A stretch of DNA of 64,000 bases, taken from positions 64,013 to 128,012 of the forward strand of contig RXIC02000005.1 of assembly GCA_003952965.2 (NCBI GenBank), in the 5' to 3' direction. Position 1 is the first letter of the stretch. Each line of letters begins with the position of its first letter. The position numbers were made by a program, and so were the translations under genes. Under the pieces are notes generated by a model, which had not been told where the DNA came from, searched no databases, and saw nothing but the letters and a program-made list of their open reading frames with translations. Below are positions 49,194-61,905 of the stretch, piece after piece. The stretch comes from Morella rubra. Lineage: Eukaryota > Streptophyta > Magnoliopsida > Fagales > Myricaceae.

Positions 49194-51097
49194 TTATGAA
49201 ATGCTGCATGCGTTGGGGTTCTCATCGCTGAAGAGCTGAGGAGGGGGAATCCGTTCGATCACATAGAGTGGCTGGTAATAGTACATCATCTTCTTAATAC
49301 CCTCCTCATGATCAATAATGTTGATGTTTTCTCCACCTTCGCTTGCTTTCCTCACAGCACCCTTATCTTCTTTATTCCCATTGCTGTCACCTTTGTCATG
49401 CCTTCTTCTTATCTCACATAGCTTCTTCTGGTGATTTTTCCTGTTCTTTTTTCTCTTCGGATTTTGCTTCTTCAGCGGGCTTCTCTGCTTCCTTATTTTC
49501 TTCTTTCTCCTCATCAGGTTCAGGCTCGGTCTGTGGTGATTTTTCCTGTTCTTTTTTCTCTTCGGATTTTGCTTCTTCAGCGGGCTTCGCTTCCTTATTT
49601 TCTTCTTTCTTCTCAGCAGGCTCGGTCTGTGGTACAATTCGAGCTTGCTTTTTAGTGCGTCTATAGACGTAGTCCACAAGCTTGTTTGCGTCCATTGTCC
49701 CTGTGACCATGACCTTCCCCGTACTGAGCTCGGTCGTGGCTGTTTGAACTCCTGCAACACAAACATGAAAAATGGATTTCAAATCCATATGAAGCCCAAG
49801 ACTAGTGATCGTCTTCATGCTAGTTACAGTACACTCGGAAACATTTTTGAATAGAAAAAGTTAGGCCCTCATTTTCAGTGTCGTCGTATATGCACAAACA
49901 TTAAAGCATGTCACATAGTGGGAATCTGGCAAGACTTCCAAGAAGCAATCTCTCTCTTCCCTTTTCTTTTGTACGTTTCATTGTTTTCTTTGGAGATCAA
50001 TTTAGGCGCAATAACTAAATTTAACACAATCACGACTTTTGAAGTACAACTGTACAAGTTATTGCCAGATGACTGTATACCACATCAGAGAGGACCGACC
50101 TTCCCTCTGGATCAGCCAGACACTGGATAGGTTAAGTCTGGGTGGGCCTAGACCCCCTCGGGCGTAGAGAGCCAAAATCATGACTGAGAAAGCACTCCTT
50201 GGTGAACTTTCTCATTATTTCATGCAGTTGGCTCCTCACAAGACAATTATTTACTTATGTTTCACAGAAGGGGAAAATGTGGCGCAAGTAGTACTACCTC
50301 TCATTTTGAGTATTTTCTTCTGGAGTTGCTCAGCACATGCCTCACAGTGCATGTTAACATTGAGTTCCACTGTCATTAATCCAGTAACCTGGAGCAAAAC
50401 AAATCACTTCAATATGTTGGGGAAAGTTCAGTAAACTGTTCTTTTTTTGGTGGATTTAAGCAAAGGAACATCATGAGACCTGTGAAGTTACAACTTCTGG
50501 GATGGCTTCACCCTCAGATGATGGTAATGGAGATAAGACTCTTGCTCTTCTTTTAGTCTTCTTCATGATCTTGTTGCACACAGCTTGAGGCTCCACTATT
50601 CCCTTTATAGTCACTTCGTTTTTTGCCATGTCTACCACAACACCCTCCACTCCTGATAACAAACAATAAACAGGGTTATAGCACACACGTGCCAACACAG
50701 AGAGAAATGAAAATATACATTTACAAAGAAAAGGGACAGAGAGAGAGAGAGAGAAGAAGGGCCGGGGGGGGGGGACCTCTAATCCTCATTATCGACTTCT
50801 CAATCTTCTTGGCGCATCCAACACAATGCAAGTCCACATACAAGACAAACGGGGGTGGGTCTTTTGGCTCTGCCTTCTTCTCCTCTGGCTTCTCTTCCTT
50901 CCTTTCCTCTGTTTTCTCTGCGTTCTTCTCCTCTGCTTTCTCCTCTTTCTTCTCCTCTACCTTAGCTTGTTCCGGCTAAACACAAAGCAAAACCAATCAA
51001 TAAAGAATCCCCACAATAGCCATCAGTACAGAAATATACGAAACACTTGCAATACAGAGAATATGAGAAACCGCACCTGTTTAGCTTCTTCACCCAT
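49194..51097 (-). CDS. Heavy-metal-associated isoprenylated plant protein (HIPP), two HMA domains, apparent frameshift near the C terminus
   Basis: Exons 51097-51077 (MGEEAKQ), 50975-50777, 50652-50480, 50388-50298 and 49751-49194. A Lys/Glu-rich N terminus precedes HMA1 (LHCVGCAKKIEK, cysteines ~58 and 61). HMA2 (MHCEACAEQLQK, cysteines ~146 and 149) crosses the exon 4/5 border. An acidic linker follows with a tandem duplicate (KPAEEAKSEEKKEQEKSP twice), then MYYYQPLYVIERIPPPQLF and NPNACSIS. CSIS is a CaaX box for isoprenylation, giving membrane attachment. HIPPs bind metals and act in metal handling and stress. The acidic linker and the CaaX tail lie in different frames: one surplus base (or two missing) near 49414-49430, where the linker frame stops at EEAM. 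A very short intron there (GTGAGATAAG) is less likely. The exon 2 donor is GTCCCCC in a C run. Confidence 0.85.
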
Positions 51098-51212
51098 ATC
51101 TATATTAACCAAAAAAGAGATTGCAAAGTCACGTAGTTTCAAATTCGAGTGAAGAATCTAAACGGCAAAAGAAAGTAGAAGAAGGGAGAGGAGTATCAAT
51201 GAGAAGAGACTG

Positions 51213-51225
51213 AATATATATATAT
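51213..51225 (-). promoter_or_regulatory. Candidate TATA box of the HIPP gene
   Basis: ATATATATATATT on the minus strand about 120 bp upstream of the ATG at 51097, followed by a CT-rich segment typical of plant 5' UTRs. Confidence 0.45.
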
Positions 51226-54200
51226 GTGCACGGTGGAAGTATAATGGATGGACGGTGGGGCTACTCCCATATAAAGCTAGAACTCTCTGTGATTCCTGAG
51301 CACATGCAGTGCCACTAAATGTTCAAAGAGCCTCTTATTTTACTATTTCTTTTAGGAATTTTTTTGGGACTCCAAGGCTGAAGAGTTAGAACCTTAGAAG
51401 AGAGAAAGATCAGTGGAGCAGAGTTGGCAGATATATAGATGGAGGGGAGAGAAATGGTTGAGGCCGAAAGAAAACACAGAAAGTAACCATTGAAAAAGGA
51501 TGGTGACACTTTCTATCACCCACCGACCGCTAGAATTTGCATAAGGTGGTGAAGCGTCAGACATGTACTGTACCATTATATGCGAACAACCTGGATACTT
51601 GGGTTCTAATTTGGGACTTAGTATGGATCTCCTGAGGGACATCGTTCAGCCCTTCAACACAAGAATGGCTACCAGACAAGTTACAACAAACAACTGACCC
51701 AAGGTGATCAGGCAGGTTGGGGGGAAAGTTAAAACTTCAATTAGACTCTAAGCATGTAGCTCTTCCAAGTGATTTTCGGGATATTGTATATATACAAATG
51801 TAAAAACTTTGTTAATTTGGTTGTGGGAAAATGTCACCAGAACTTAGACAAGGTTTTTTTTTAGACGACCATCGGAAGTTTCACTCTGACTAATCCTTTG
51901 GGTTTTTGCAATTTCCCGTCTCACACAAATCGGATGATTACAGGGCTGCAAGCTCTACTAGTGGCTCCAAAATATTAGTAGCACCTCAGAGTTTAAAACC
52001 TAAGACCTCGAATGGGTGCAGACCCCCCTAAATCCCAAGCCTAGATCACCAGGTCAATCCCTTGCCGTCAGGATTTATCTTTCTCGCTGTTAGTGTGACT
52101 TTGAGTTTGTCTTCCAGTAGTAGTTGTCTCCAGTTGTTTTGGTAAAAGAACAACTAAATATTTTGCCCCAATAGGCAAAAGGTTATTCAACCACAAACGT
52201 ACGAAGATAACTTATGAATTTTGGTTTGATGCATGCATAGGCAAAGAGGCATGGCATGGCATGGCACCAAAGTGTAGTACCTTAGATCTATGCATATGCT
52301 TTTTGGCATCTCTGTTATAGCATACGACAAGTGAATGAGTCAGATACTTTACCATATTGAATTATATATGTGGTATTTCGTTTTGGCTAAACAGAGCATT
52401 TATACGTGTTTGTATGCCGAATTGGTAAAGAAGTAGTTCCTCCTTCACTAAACAATAGTTTTTCCATGGAAACAAATTAAATTTATTCTGCAATTTCCAT
52501 CATATTGGACTACCATTAGGTATGGGGAGTATTATCCTACAGTATAAGAAAATGGCAAGAACCCAAGGTCCAAGTAACAAGATTTTCCTAGGGATTACCT
52601 GTGAAAGGGGTATAATAGATATTCAAAAATTTGGAGGACATCGATTAACAGTAACAAAAATAGAAATTCATTAAAAATAGAATAAAATAGAAGGATTAAT
52701 ATATTGCCTTCTCAAGACTGTCCTTAACTAATACAATATTTATCATGTACTCTGCCAACAAATTAGTCTTTAAGCAAAGCGCTTTGCAATTTCCATGACT
52801 TTGGAATTGGGATGGAAGAAACGTAGGGATTGCGAAAATGTGTTAGATTTTGCGTGTAAAGATCTGCATACTAGAAAGTTGATCTCACATGGCCGGCTGC
52901 CCTTCAGATCACAAAAGCTTAATTTACTCTGTTTCTTCCCCCAGTCAATTTCATCCTCTTGCTTTTCTTTCGGGTTGTCATAAAGTTTTCTATTGGGTTT
53001 ACCAATGCCCTCTCTTTCTCTCTTTCAAATGGTAATAAAAAGAGTGATAAACCCTCAGACATCACATTCAACACCTTACCAAACTGCGCCAACGTGGGGA
53101 CTGTCTTTCCATTACATCAAAGCCAGACAGCTCTTGAAGAAGGAAATATGAAAACTCCTACTCTCTGGTTTGGTTTGTTCTAAAAAGTTTGATAAAGAAA
53201 AATTGGACCAAAAGGAAGAGTTTTATGCGCAAATGCAGAAAGAAGAGCACCCCAACTTTCTGAGGGGCCAGTAACACATGGGAATGACTCAGCATATAGG
53301 ACACTAACGGCTAACCGAACCCTTAACATGAAAGGTTTGGTCTAAGATCTCAACCACCAAAAATTTCTTAAGGCAAAGAAATTGCACCAACCAACATATC
53401 TTCTTTCCGATGCAGAGTGTCACAGAGTCCAGCAAAAAAGAAGGCAGACTCCATTGAATTTAGGCTGACCACCATTTAGATCATCTTTCTCCTTTTTCAT
53501 TCAAAAAGGTGATAATTTTTTAGATTATCAAGGCATTAGAATCACTTAAACTTTGATAGAGAAGCTGATTAGGAGATTCTTGGGGCAGGTGCCGGCAATG
53601 CTATTGTTGGGATGGCCGGTTGGAAGAATCTAGATGATTGTTCAGCCTAGTTGATAAAATAATCATACTCAACCTGTATTTCTTTTGCGAGTGCAATCAT
53701 ACGCAGCCACCCATTAGTTTAGCTTTCATGTTTCGAAGTCCAAATATGAATGATTTATTTCACCAAACTTGTTAGAATAGCTAAATGTATTCCATTAAAA
53801 GATTGCCAAAAGGACACAGCTTTAGCCCTGGCTATATAGAGGATTGCTCTTAAGTTCTTTGGCCAACGTATTCGGCTGATTTGAGCTGAAAATTGTACCA
53901 TAAATTCTTCCTTGCAGTCAAACGTGCATGAAGAAAAGGGAAATTTTTGAAGAGAAAGATTAGACCTATGGCTATGGTCTATAAAGTTCAACCTCCGGAA
54001 TGGAAACCAATGAGCAGAGCCTACTTGTCAAGGACGACAATGCTAAACCTACCACTTTAATTAACCTCAAACTCCTCGAAATTTGTCCAAAACTAGGAAA
54101 ACGACCTCTGTTTATATTTAATAGATTATGAACAGCAGCTTAAAATTTAATGAGCATTATAATGGTTAAGATCCTGCAAATTAGATCTTCATTTGTCTTG

Positions 54201-55798
54201 ATTCAACGTTTGTTGTTGGGTTCCTTTCACTTTTTCCAAGCGGAAGAACTTTGCTCTGCTCTTTCTGCAGGGATGACCGATAATTCCTGTCATTGGAATT
54301 TCGAAATCTTCTGAAACCTTGCACTTGTGGAAAGATACAATTATTGAAAGCTACATAGTCTCTACCAATAATGCTATCCGTCTCAAGTGTTTGAACGCTA
54401 GGACGGGCTTGTTTCATGAAATGGCATTTCTTGTGAGAGCAAACATGCAGGACAAGGGACTGTCACTGTCAGTGTCCAAAAACTAGCATATAAGGTTGCT
54501 CTATAAGGCTCTACGCACTTCATTAGGCGGGAAAGAAGAACTTGAACAGAGTGTTACAACGAAAATTGGAGGATCAATTCTTTATTAAAGCAAAATCTCA
54601 TTGAAGATTTTTAAAACCCCTTTGAGTTTTTCTTTTCTGAGCAAAAACCTCCTTTGGGTTTAGAGAAACTAGTGTCATGTTTGGTGTCTAATATGAAATA
54701 GAACCAAGTACAAATAGTGTGTGGCGGTGCTAGAGTTGTGGAGAGAGAGAGAGAGAGAGAGAGAGATCATGAACATAAACATACTTGGTTTTTGTGGAGT
54801 GTCCATGGATCTATACAGGTTAAGAATAGAAATGGACAAAGTGCCATGTTTTTTTCATGTAAAGGGAGCCATTTGTTAATTAGGGAAGAAAAGTGAAGTT
54901 TTCACTCGTTAATTATTGCTATTTTTATTGAGTTTTTGTCAAAATGGGAGTAATTCGTGGCCTTCACCTGCCTCTGTTTTGGTTCAAATGGGATTATAGG
55001 TGCACTGTATACATGTCGGATCGTCGATGTGAGATGGATCTCCACCTGTCCCATACCGGGCCTTTTACACCATGGTCCACTGTGTAAGTGGTAGTTCTGC
55101 AACATTTCTAGGAACCCAATAGCAAGGTGCCCCACCAGAGATTATGAAAGAGGAGGGGCCCACACCATGAGATTAGAGGAAAGGTGCTCCAATCATTGGA
55201 CCCTGGAACAAAGTGGACAATCTAGGAGAATGATTATAGCTACATATGTAGACTAGGCCTTAGCCTCTAAATCCTGGCCTACCCTTGGGGCAACTCCGGG
55301 CTACATAATTGCGGCATCAACGTGATTAGGCAGGCTACCTAACTTATGACTTCCCAAGTTTCGATGGGGGAGAAGAATAGTTGTAATTTGGAGGCCCACA
55401 ATTCGTCCATAAAGATTTTTTTTTTCCAATAGGTCCAGACAAGGCCCATTCCCTAGAGAACAAGGGAGTTCTACGCAGCTGCAAGGAAAAGTTCTCACCA
55501 GCTTTTATTTTTTATTTTTTGTATCCTTAGAGAAAAAGTATCACTTCAAAGGTCTGTTGTGAATTTAAATTTTGTTCTGATGAGAGGCAGTACGATTTTC
55601 TAAACACAAGTAGTGAGTTTTCTAAACAAACCAAATCAGCAACCACCTATTTTATTCATTTAATATCCAAACCATGTAATCTACTTATATCTGTTCATAC
55701 AATGTATATACAAATTTTCCTTTAAATCCGGAGAGTTTCACAGCTTACAGTGTCATGGAAGTACTCTCTAGTGCTATCCGTACCATACTATGAAATCT
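51226..55798. other. Intergenic; no gene recognised; GA microsatellite
   Basis: About 4.6 kb without a coding-like frame on either strand that I can support. A (GA)13 microsatellite lies at 54741-54766. Short open frames around 52795-53183 and 54181-54417 have no domain or splice context. Confidence 0.5.
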
Positions 55799-58700
55799 TT
55801 ATTGCATGACTGACTTTTGGTGCTCTCTCAGATATGACTCGGCAAGAGCGGTGTGTAATGCTGCACCAACTGGAAGGACATCCTCATCAACAAAGAAGTG
55901 AGGGGAATGGGGCGAATGAGTTGAACCCAACTCCTCGTTTCTAATTCCAATGCTAAGCATAACTCCTGGAATCAATTCTTGATAGAAGGCGAAGTCCTCA
56001 CCTGCCATCACTTTCGTGCCAACCTTGACATTCTCACTGCCAAGCAAAAGTTTGCCAACCCTCTTCACATGCAGATGCAGGCTCCCATCATTCACAACAG
56101 CAGGATATAAAGGAAAATCTTCTTTGAAGTCAACATATGCAATACATCTGTGTACAACTGCTTGCCCTTCAATAACCTACAACCAGCTCCAATTTATATG
56201 GACATCACTGACTTTGAAACCAGTGCCTTCACTCAAGTGAAGATTTTTACATGCGAAACAAATGTGTATGCATGGACCCGATGAACAACTAGCATCAATA
56301 AAATGAATCCCCATTGCAAAGAATTAAAACATAAAGAAGAGAAGCTATGGGGACAACGATGTGCTTGGACGCTAAGTCAACTCCATAAAGCTAACAAAAT
56401 TACTCACATCTATGTGGTCTATCTGGAAACACTCAAAACATGCAAAAATTTAGGTGTTAAGGTGGAAAAATGCCAAAGTTATCTCCATGTTACCAAGTTT
56501 AGTTGCTTGATTTCACCAAGATACAGACACAAGATATAGCAATCCCAGCCAGGGCAAACAGGGAGGATTTAAAGGAAATACAAAACATGAATGCAATTAT
56601 TTTCAATAGACACAAAGGGTTCTTTCTGTGTACCTTACAGAGACTAATTTCTTAACTTGTGAACGACAGAGCAGCAAAATCATTCTCTTATAAAGCTAAA
56701 AGTGAAAAGGTTAAGGTATAACACGTACCTCTTTCAACCGATGCCTAAGTTGGTGAATGCCTTTAGTTGTGAGACTTCTCAAAGTGCCCCCAAATTCAAC
56801 AAATGGTGGAATCACATTCAATGCAGTACCACCTCTGACATAAGTAACAGACAGCACCTTCATCATACAAACTAGCTATCAGCAGTAAGCCCCCAGTGGA
56901 CGATTTGTGTGCTTTATATCTTCCAAAATTTTATTCTTGCTTAGCCAAACAGCTGAATGATTTTGAAATAGACCAATAACAAGCTTGAAGACTTCCTCTA
57001 ATAGTTAGTAATGATGACAAAAGAAAATGTGCCATAACATGTAGCAGCTATACCAAAATATTCTGGAGTTGAAAGATACGTTTTAGGAGAACAGGTTAAG
57101 ACAGCCACAAGGTAGTAAGAGGCGGAGAGAGAGAGAGAGAGAGAGTATAGAGGAAAATATATACTTCTGTGGGTGATGACTATAAAACCAGAGCTTATAA
57201 GAAGAATCCTTACAAGGAAGCAATGCTTCCCGATTTTTCAAAGCATACAACCCAAAAGCTTAAGGTATCAGAAGGAGACGCCAATAAGTACATAAACAAC
57301 GGCCAAGGAGGTACCCACCAATGTGGAACTCCTTTTCAGAAAGACTACATGAAAAGATTGAGGACAGAGGCATACCTGACTATTGAGGGGATCAGTTTCT
57401 CTCGATATGATCTGTTGCAGTGCCAAAATTGCAAATGATGCAGCAAGAATTGGATCCACACTAATGTGGGGACCTGCTGCATGCCCACCTTTTCCGACTA
57501 TTTTTGCTTCAAAGATGGATGTAGCAGCAGCAACAGGCCCAGAAATGGATGCTATACTTCCTGTGGGTAGTTTACAGTCAATGTGCATTCCAAATATTGC
57601 TTGAGCATCCTGAAGGGCACCTTCCTTTATCATGTGAGATGCACCAGCGCCTCCCTCCTCCGCAGGTTGGAAAAGAAGTCTTACAGTTCCCTTCAGTAGC
57701 AGGAAAAAAAAAAGGGTTTTGGAATTTATAGCTTTAGATGGTTCGCAGTATGGTGATATATCTCGTCACAATTTCCTCTTCACATGACATCAAGGTGAAG
57801 TTTTAAGAATAGTTACTGCAGAGGCTTCACTGCGATATAAATTGACTAATGCATGTAATACTTTTTCTCCTTTTCCTTTTTGTGGATAAATACTAAACGA
57901 TAATAGGCCTCAGAGAAAACAACAGCCATAAGACTAAAAGTGAAAGAGTGATGGGCCAAACAGGAGGGATTTTTGTTACTAAGACAACAAATATGAAATA
58001 AGTCTTAGGAATCTAGAAGAAACATCAAGGGGAAAGTGCCATTATCTCTTGGTTCTTTTGCTTTGGAAATAGGATTGTAGCTACGAATTAGCGTCCTCCA
58101 GCTTTCTTGAAGGCCATGTTCTTCATTTGTTCCCATAAACTATCGCTAACCAAAGTGAAAGTGTTTGTCGAACCTCGTGGGAATCCAAGAAGGCTTTACT
58201 ACCATCTTTTCTTATTTTGGTACTCTTCATCAATACATTCCATAAACAAGTTGACTCGATAATGCCCGCCGTCAGTGGGCTTGGAGTTCTGGGTACAAAT
58301 GAAGGTCAGTTGGTAACGGCTCAACTTGCCATGGAAATGAAGATGATCGGCGACAAAAAAAAAAATCGCACTTTATTTTATTGGGTGCAGATTTCACACG
58401 AATATCTCCCACAGTCCGGCTGTTGTAGAAGGCATCACAGATTCACTCCTAAGAGCCAAGAGGATGGTTCTAACTGGTTATAATAACAGTTTTCATTCAC
58501 TTGAGTTCTATCGACGGGTAACATCAAATTAATTAAAAAAAAAAAGAGTAATTGAAATATTAATATGTATACTAATTTGATCTAAGCCGTAAATGACTGA
58601 ATGAAACCGTTATTAGGACCTATTAAAATCACCTGAGACCGATGAACAGAAGCATGAGAGAATAAAAAGGCGTAACTAGTCAACGTAAGAGAGCACCGTG

Positions 58701-59331
58701 TTGTGTTGAAGCATCAAGAAACCAACCTTGAGGGTGCCTTTCCGTTGATTAAGCAACTTCGCAGCACCAAGGAGCATTGTCGTGTGGACATCGTGTCCGC
58801 ACCCGTGCATTTTACCATCGATCTTGCTTTTATGCTCCCACTCAACAAGCTCCTATAAACCATTCGATATCAAATATACCCGAAAGCCTACAAAAAAAAA
58901 AATATACCCGAAAGCGAAAAGTGCCTGCTTGAAACAAAGAAAGACCAAATCTTTAAAAACAGAGGAAGAATTCTGGATTCCCAATTTACTTGCAATGGTA
59001 GGGCGTCCATGTCTGCTCGAAGAGCCACGACAGGGGGAGAACCCGAGCCAATTTGGGCAACTATGCCAGTTTTGGCAAGTGGATATGTGTAAGGGATGCC
59101 GAGCCTTTCAAGTTCTCTGCGGATGAGGGCGCTGGTGTTGTGTTCTTCGAATTTGAGCTCTGGGTGTTCGTGGATTTGCCTTCTTATGGAGACCAACCAG
59201 TCTTTGTCTTGCTGGGCAGAGCTTTGAAGCTGGTTTGCGTAATCCGAGTCCTGAGAGCTTCGGATTGGAGCAGAATCTAGCGAGATAAGCACAATAATCA
59301 CAAGAGCATTGGAGATCAACCGACTATCCAT
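55799..59331 (-). CDS. IAA-amino-acid hydrolase, ILR1-like (M20D amidohydrolase), 429 residues
   Basis: Exons 59331-58990, 58852-58727, 57690-57376, 56857-56729 and 56176-55799, all in phase 0, sum to 1290 nt. These enzymes release free auxin from amino-acid conjugates, usually in the ER lumen. A signal peptide follows [20 protein letters not shown]. The M20 metal site is complete: GCGHDVH (C132, H134), PAEEGG (E167/E168), FGMHID (H192) and SPHF (H397). [25 protein letters not shown] and AGEDFAFYQ are also present. The start at 59331 gives the normal family length; an in-frame ATG at 59490 would add 53 unlikely residues. The protein ends EHQKSVMQ with no KDEL/HDEL-type retention signal, which several family members carry. 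A (GA)n tract lies in the third intron (57124-57146). Confidence 0.92.
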
Positions 59332-60210
59332 CTTTGCTCGCAATTCTATGACTATGGTGGGTGACTGTGGCTTCGCTGACCAGGAACAGAGTGGTTGGGA
59401 AACAGTACTGTTCTTTCCAAAAAAAGGGATTAGGGGGGCGTTTGTTTCCCCAGCATTTTGAGACATGAAAATTTCCAACAAAACAAACACACTCCAAAAT
59501 TTTTAATTTTTACACATACATACTTCACTTTTCACAAACCCCAATAAATCTCAATAAAGTAAAGATTCCCAAAATTTCGGGAATATTCCCCAAAATTTTG
59601 GCAAACAAACACCCCCCATTATTTTGGTAAATACAACCTCTGTTTTAGCTGTCACAATCCATTTTTTTTTAAAATAATTCACAATTTTTTTTTGTCAAAC
59701 TCCTAATACCTTTTCCACAACTCTAAGCATGTTTGTTTCCAAAATTTTAGTTAAAATTTTATTTTTATCAAATATAATTTGCATATTATTTGATAAATTA
59801 AAATTTCAACACTTAAAATTTTATCATCGTTACATTTTTTTTCATTTTTCATTTTTTTATAAATTTTTTTTAATTTTTCACTCATTGTTGTTAATTTTTT
59901 ATTTTTTTATTTTTACTTTTATCCCGTACTATCAATTTTAATACTATCTCTTTTTTAACATTCGCATAAAATTTTACCAAAATTTTAAAGTCAAACGCAT
60001 CAACAACTCACACTGCTGCAGAAAAAAAATTGATCCATCCAAAATTCAACCAAAATATTTCCTCAATTTAGAAAACAAATTCCATTCTCTTTATTCAGTC
60101 ATTTATTTTCTCCGCCGACAAAAATCCTTGCTAATAAGCTGCTGAAATTTATTTCCAGAGAAAAAAAAAGTTACTCTATTATAGAATATTAAGAAAGATA
60201 AACCAAAACC
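59332..60210. other. Intergenic between the ILR1-like gene and tRNA-Met
   Basis: 59332-59500 is the likely 5' UTR and promoter of the ILR1-like gene. The rest is AT-rich with long T tracts (59820-59930). Near 59440-59640, phrases GGGGGGCGTTTGTTTCCC and AAACAAACACCCCCCATTA are inverted relative to each other, suggesting a small MITE-like insertion with weakly defined ends. Confidence 0.4.
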
Positions 60211-60296
60211 GGGGTGGTGGCGCAGTTGGCTAGCGCGTAGGTCTCATAGCATGAAGAGTAATCCTGAGGTCGAGAGTTCGAGCCTCTCTCACCCCA
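60211..60296 (+). tRNA. tRNA-Met (CAT), elongator type, with a 12-nt intron
   Basis: The acceptor stem GGGGTGG (60211-60217) pairs with the 3' strand ending in CACCCC (60289-60295), and 60296 is the discriminator A. A box TGGCGCAGTTGGC, B box GAGTTCGAGCC, anticodon CAT at 60245-60247. The intron GCATGAAGAGTA (60249-60260) sits one base after the anticodon, the usual site. Plant nuclear elongator tRNA-Met genes characteristically carry such an intron. CAA motifs lie just upstream (AAACCAAAACC) and a T6 terminator just downstream. It is the only plus-strand host gene in the window. Confidence 0.95.
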
Positions 60297-60303
60297 AAAT
60301 TGA

Positions 60304-60309
60304 TTTTTT
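60304..60309 (+). terminator. Pol III T-run terminator of tRNA-Met
   Basis: TTTTTT lies 8 nt after the tRNA end, the normal position for a Pol III stop. Confidence 0.75.
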
Positions 60310-60466
60310 CCCAATCACCAATTTTCCAGTATTATCACTTTGAATAGTTGGACAACTCTTGCAACTTTGAAACCATATAACTTATATGTTGTCCTTCAAG
60401 TACTGGACAAGGGCCGATCGATCTGCACGTCAGGACTAAAGGCACTTCACCTATCAATAAACCAAC

Positions 60467-61743
60467 TCAAGAACTAATGCAGAGATTGCATCTCTCCCTG
60501 CCGAAGTCACATCTGGGGAGATGAAAGATTGTTGCTGTCTCTTCCATGGCACCCCGCACAAAATGTTCTTCATTTTCTATGCCAAGGCCTACTCCTCGCA
60601 CTACCCTATGATATGGTCCATTCTTGGCTAACCTCTCACCAAGTTCAAGATCGTTGAATAAATCCTGGATATCTCTGCATTGGTCAGTAAAATCCATGTT
60701 CAAGGTACATTCAAACACTTTGGGGTGTGCTAAATCTAGACAGTGAATGCATTGTCGATCTCTCTCTGTTAAGAGATGTCTCCTCTGTTATTCTACTAAA
60801 CTCGAAGGTATGAAGAAGAAAACTTATATTACAATACTATGTGAGTGAAGAGGATTGTCATTCAAACTCACTACAAGTTGCAGAGCTTTTCAAGGTAGAA
60901 TTTCTGAGGAAGAAATTCGACGCTTAACCCATCTCTCAAATACTACAATATTTACAGTCTCTGCTGGCTAAAGGACAAACCAAAATGACTTACACGAGAT
61001 AAGGTAAATTAAATTAAAACATAGTAGATGTCTGCTTACAAGAAGAATAACATAATAAACGGCAATCTTCCATGGTTTGAAGCCTTCCATGGTCGCTTAA
61101 GGCATAGTGCATTACATAACTCACTGCCATAAACGTCGGCATAGAATTACTCCATAGTTCTTGAGAGTTGGTACTCCCGGTCTTGGCTGACTTGGTGAAA
61201 GTCATAATCCAACCGATAAACCAATACTGTCACAAATTTTATGGAAGAACAGCTGGTAGAATCCTGATTCATGAGGTTCAATATGATTCTCAGAACCTCT
61301 TTTATCAGGTACTGATTTGAGATAATCATTTAACATGATATCATTCATATGAGGAGAACCCGTTTGTAACAGGTTCTTATAATCATTTGATATGTTATCA
61401 TCTATATGATTATGTGGTAGCATCCACATGAATATTAGAACTTCTTTTTTTCAAAGTCGGTTCTAATAATTCTTTTGAGATAATAAATCATTGATACTGT
61501 ATCAATGATACTATTATCCATTTGGATTGGAGAAACAGGGAGACATTTCAAGTGTTGAACAGAGTGGGGTTTTGGAGAAGTGAATTGGGTCATGGATTGT
61601 TTCGCTCGGGTGTTTTGTCGAGTCAGAGACTTTAGAGCTCGAAAAGAAGTGGTTGGGCTATGGAGGTTTATGATTGAGTTCTTCGGAAGGGGTTTAGATA
61701 GGAGGCAAGATTTATTGAGGTGTTTGAGGTACTTTTGGGACAC
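60467..61743 (-). other. Coding-like relic downstream of the NAC gene
   Basis: Minus-strand segments with protein-like composition lie in several frames: at 61510-61440 NSIIDTVSMIYYLKR, at 61429-61230 NISNDYKNLLQTG and NDIMLNDYLKSVPDKRGSEN, at 60718-60467 DQCRDIQDLFNDLELGERLA. The first three look like repeats of one motif (D-x-I-x-N-D-Y/x-K). The LNDYLKS phrase recalls the acidic C-terminal regions of some NAC proteins, so this may be a decayed C-terminal part of a NAC paralogue or lost exons of the adjacent gene. No continuous model with splice sites could be built. Confidence 0.3.
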
Positions 61744-61905
61744 TTAGTGGGTACTGATGGTCTTTTCAAAGGTCTGCAAATTTTGGGTTTCCGATAGACA
61801 CCAATATAAAAAAAAAAAAAAAAAGGATTTCTTGGGATTAAGTTCTCAAGGGTTGCTATACGTCTTCAAAGAATAATTGACTGTCAATTATTCTTTGGAA
61901 CTCAA

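Noticed and set aside
49343-49666. Plus-strand frame rich in Ser/Phe over the HIPP linker
   Set aside because: Antisense shadow of the Lys/Glu-rich linker codons.
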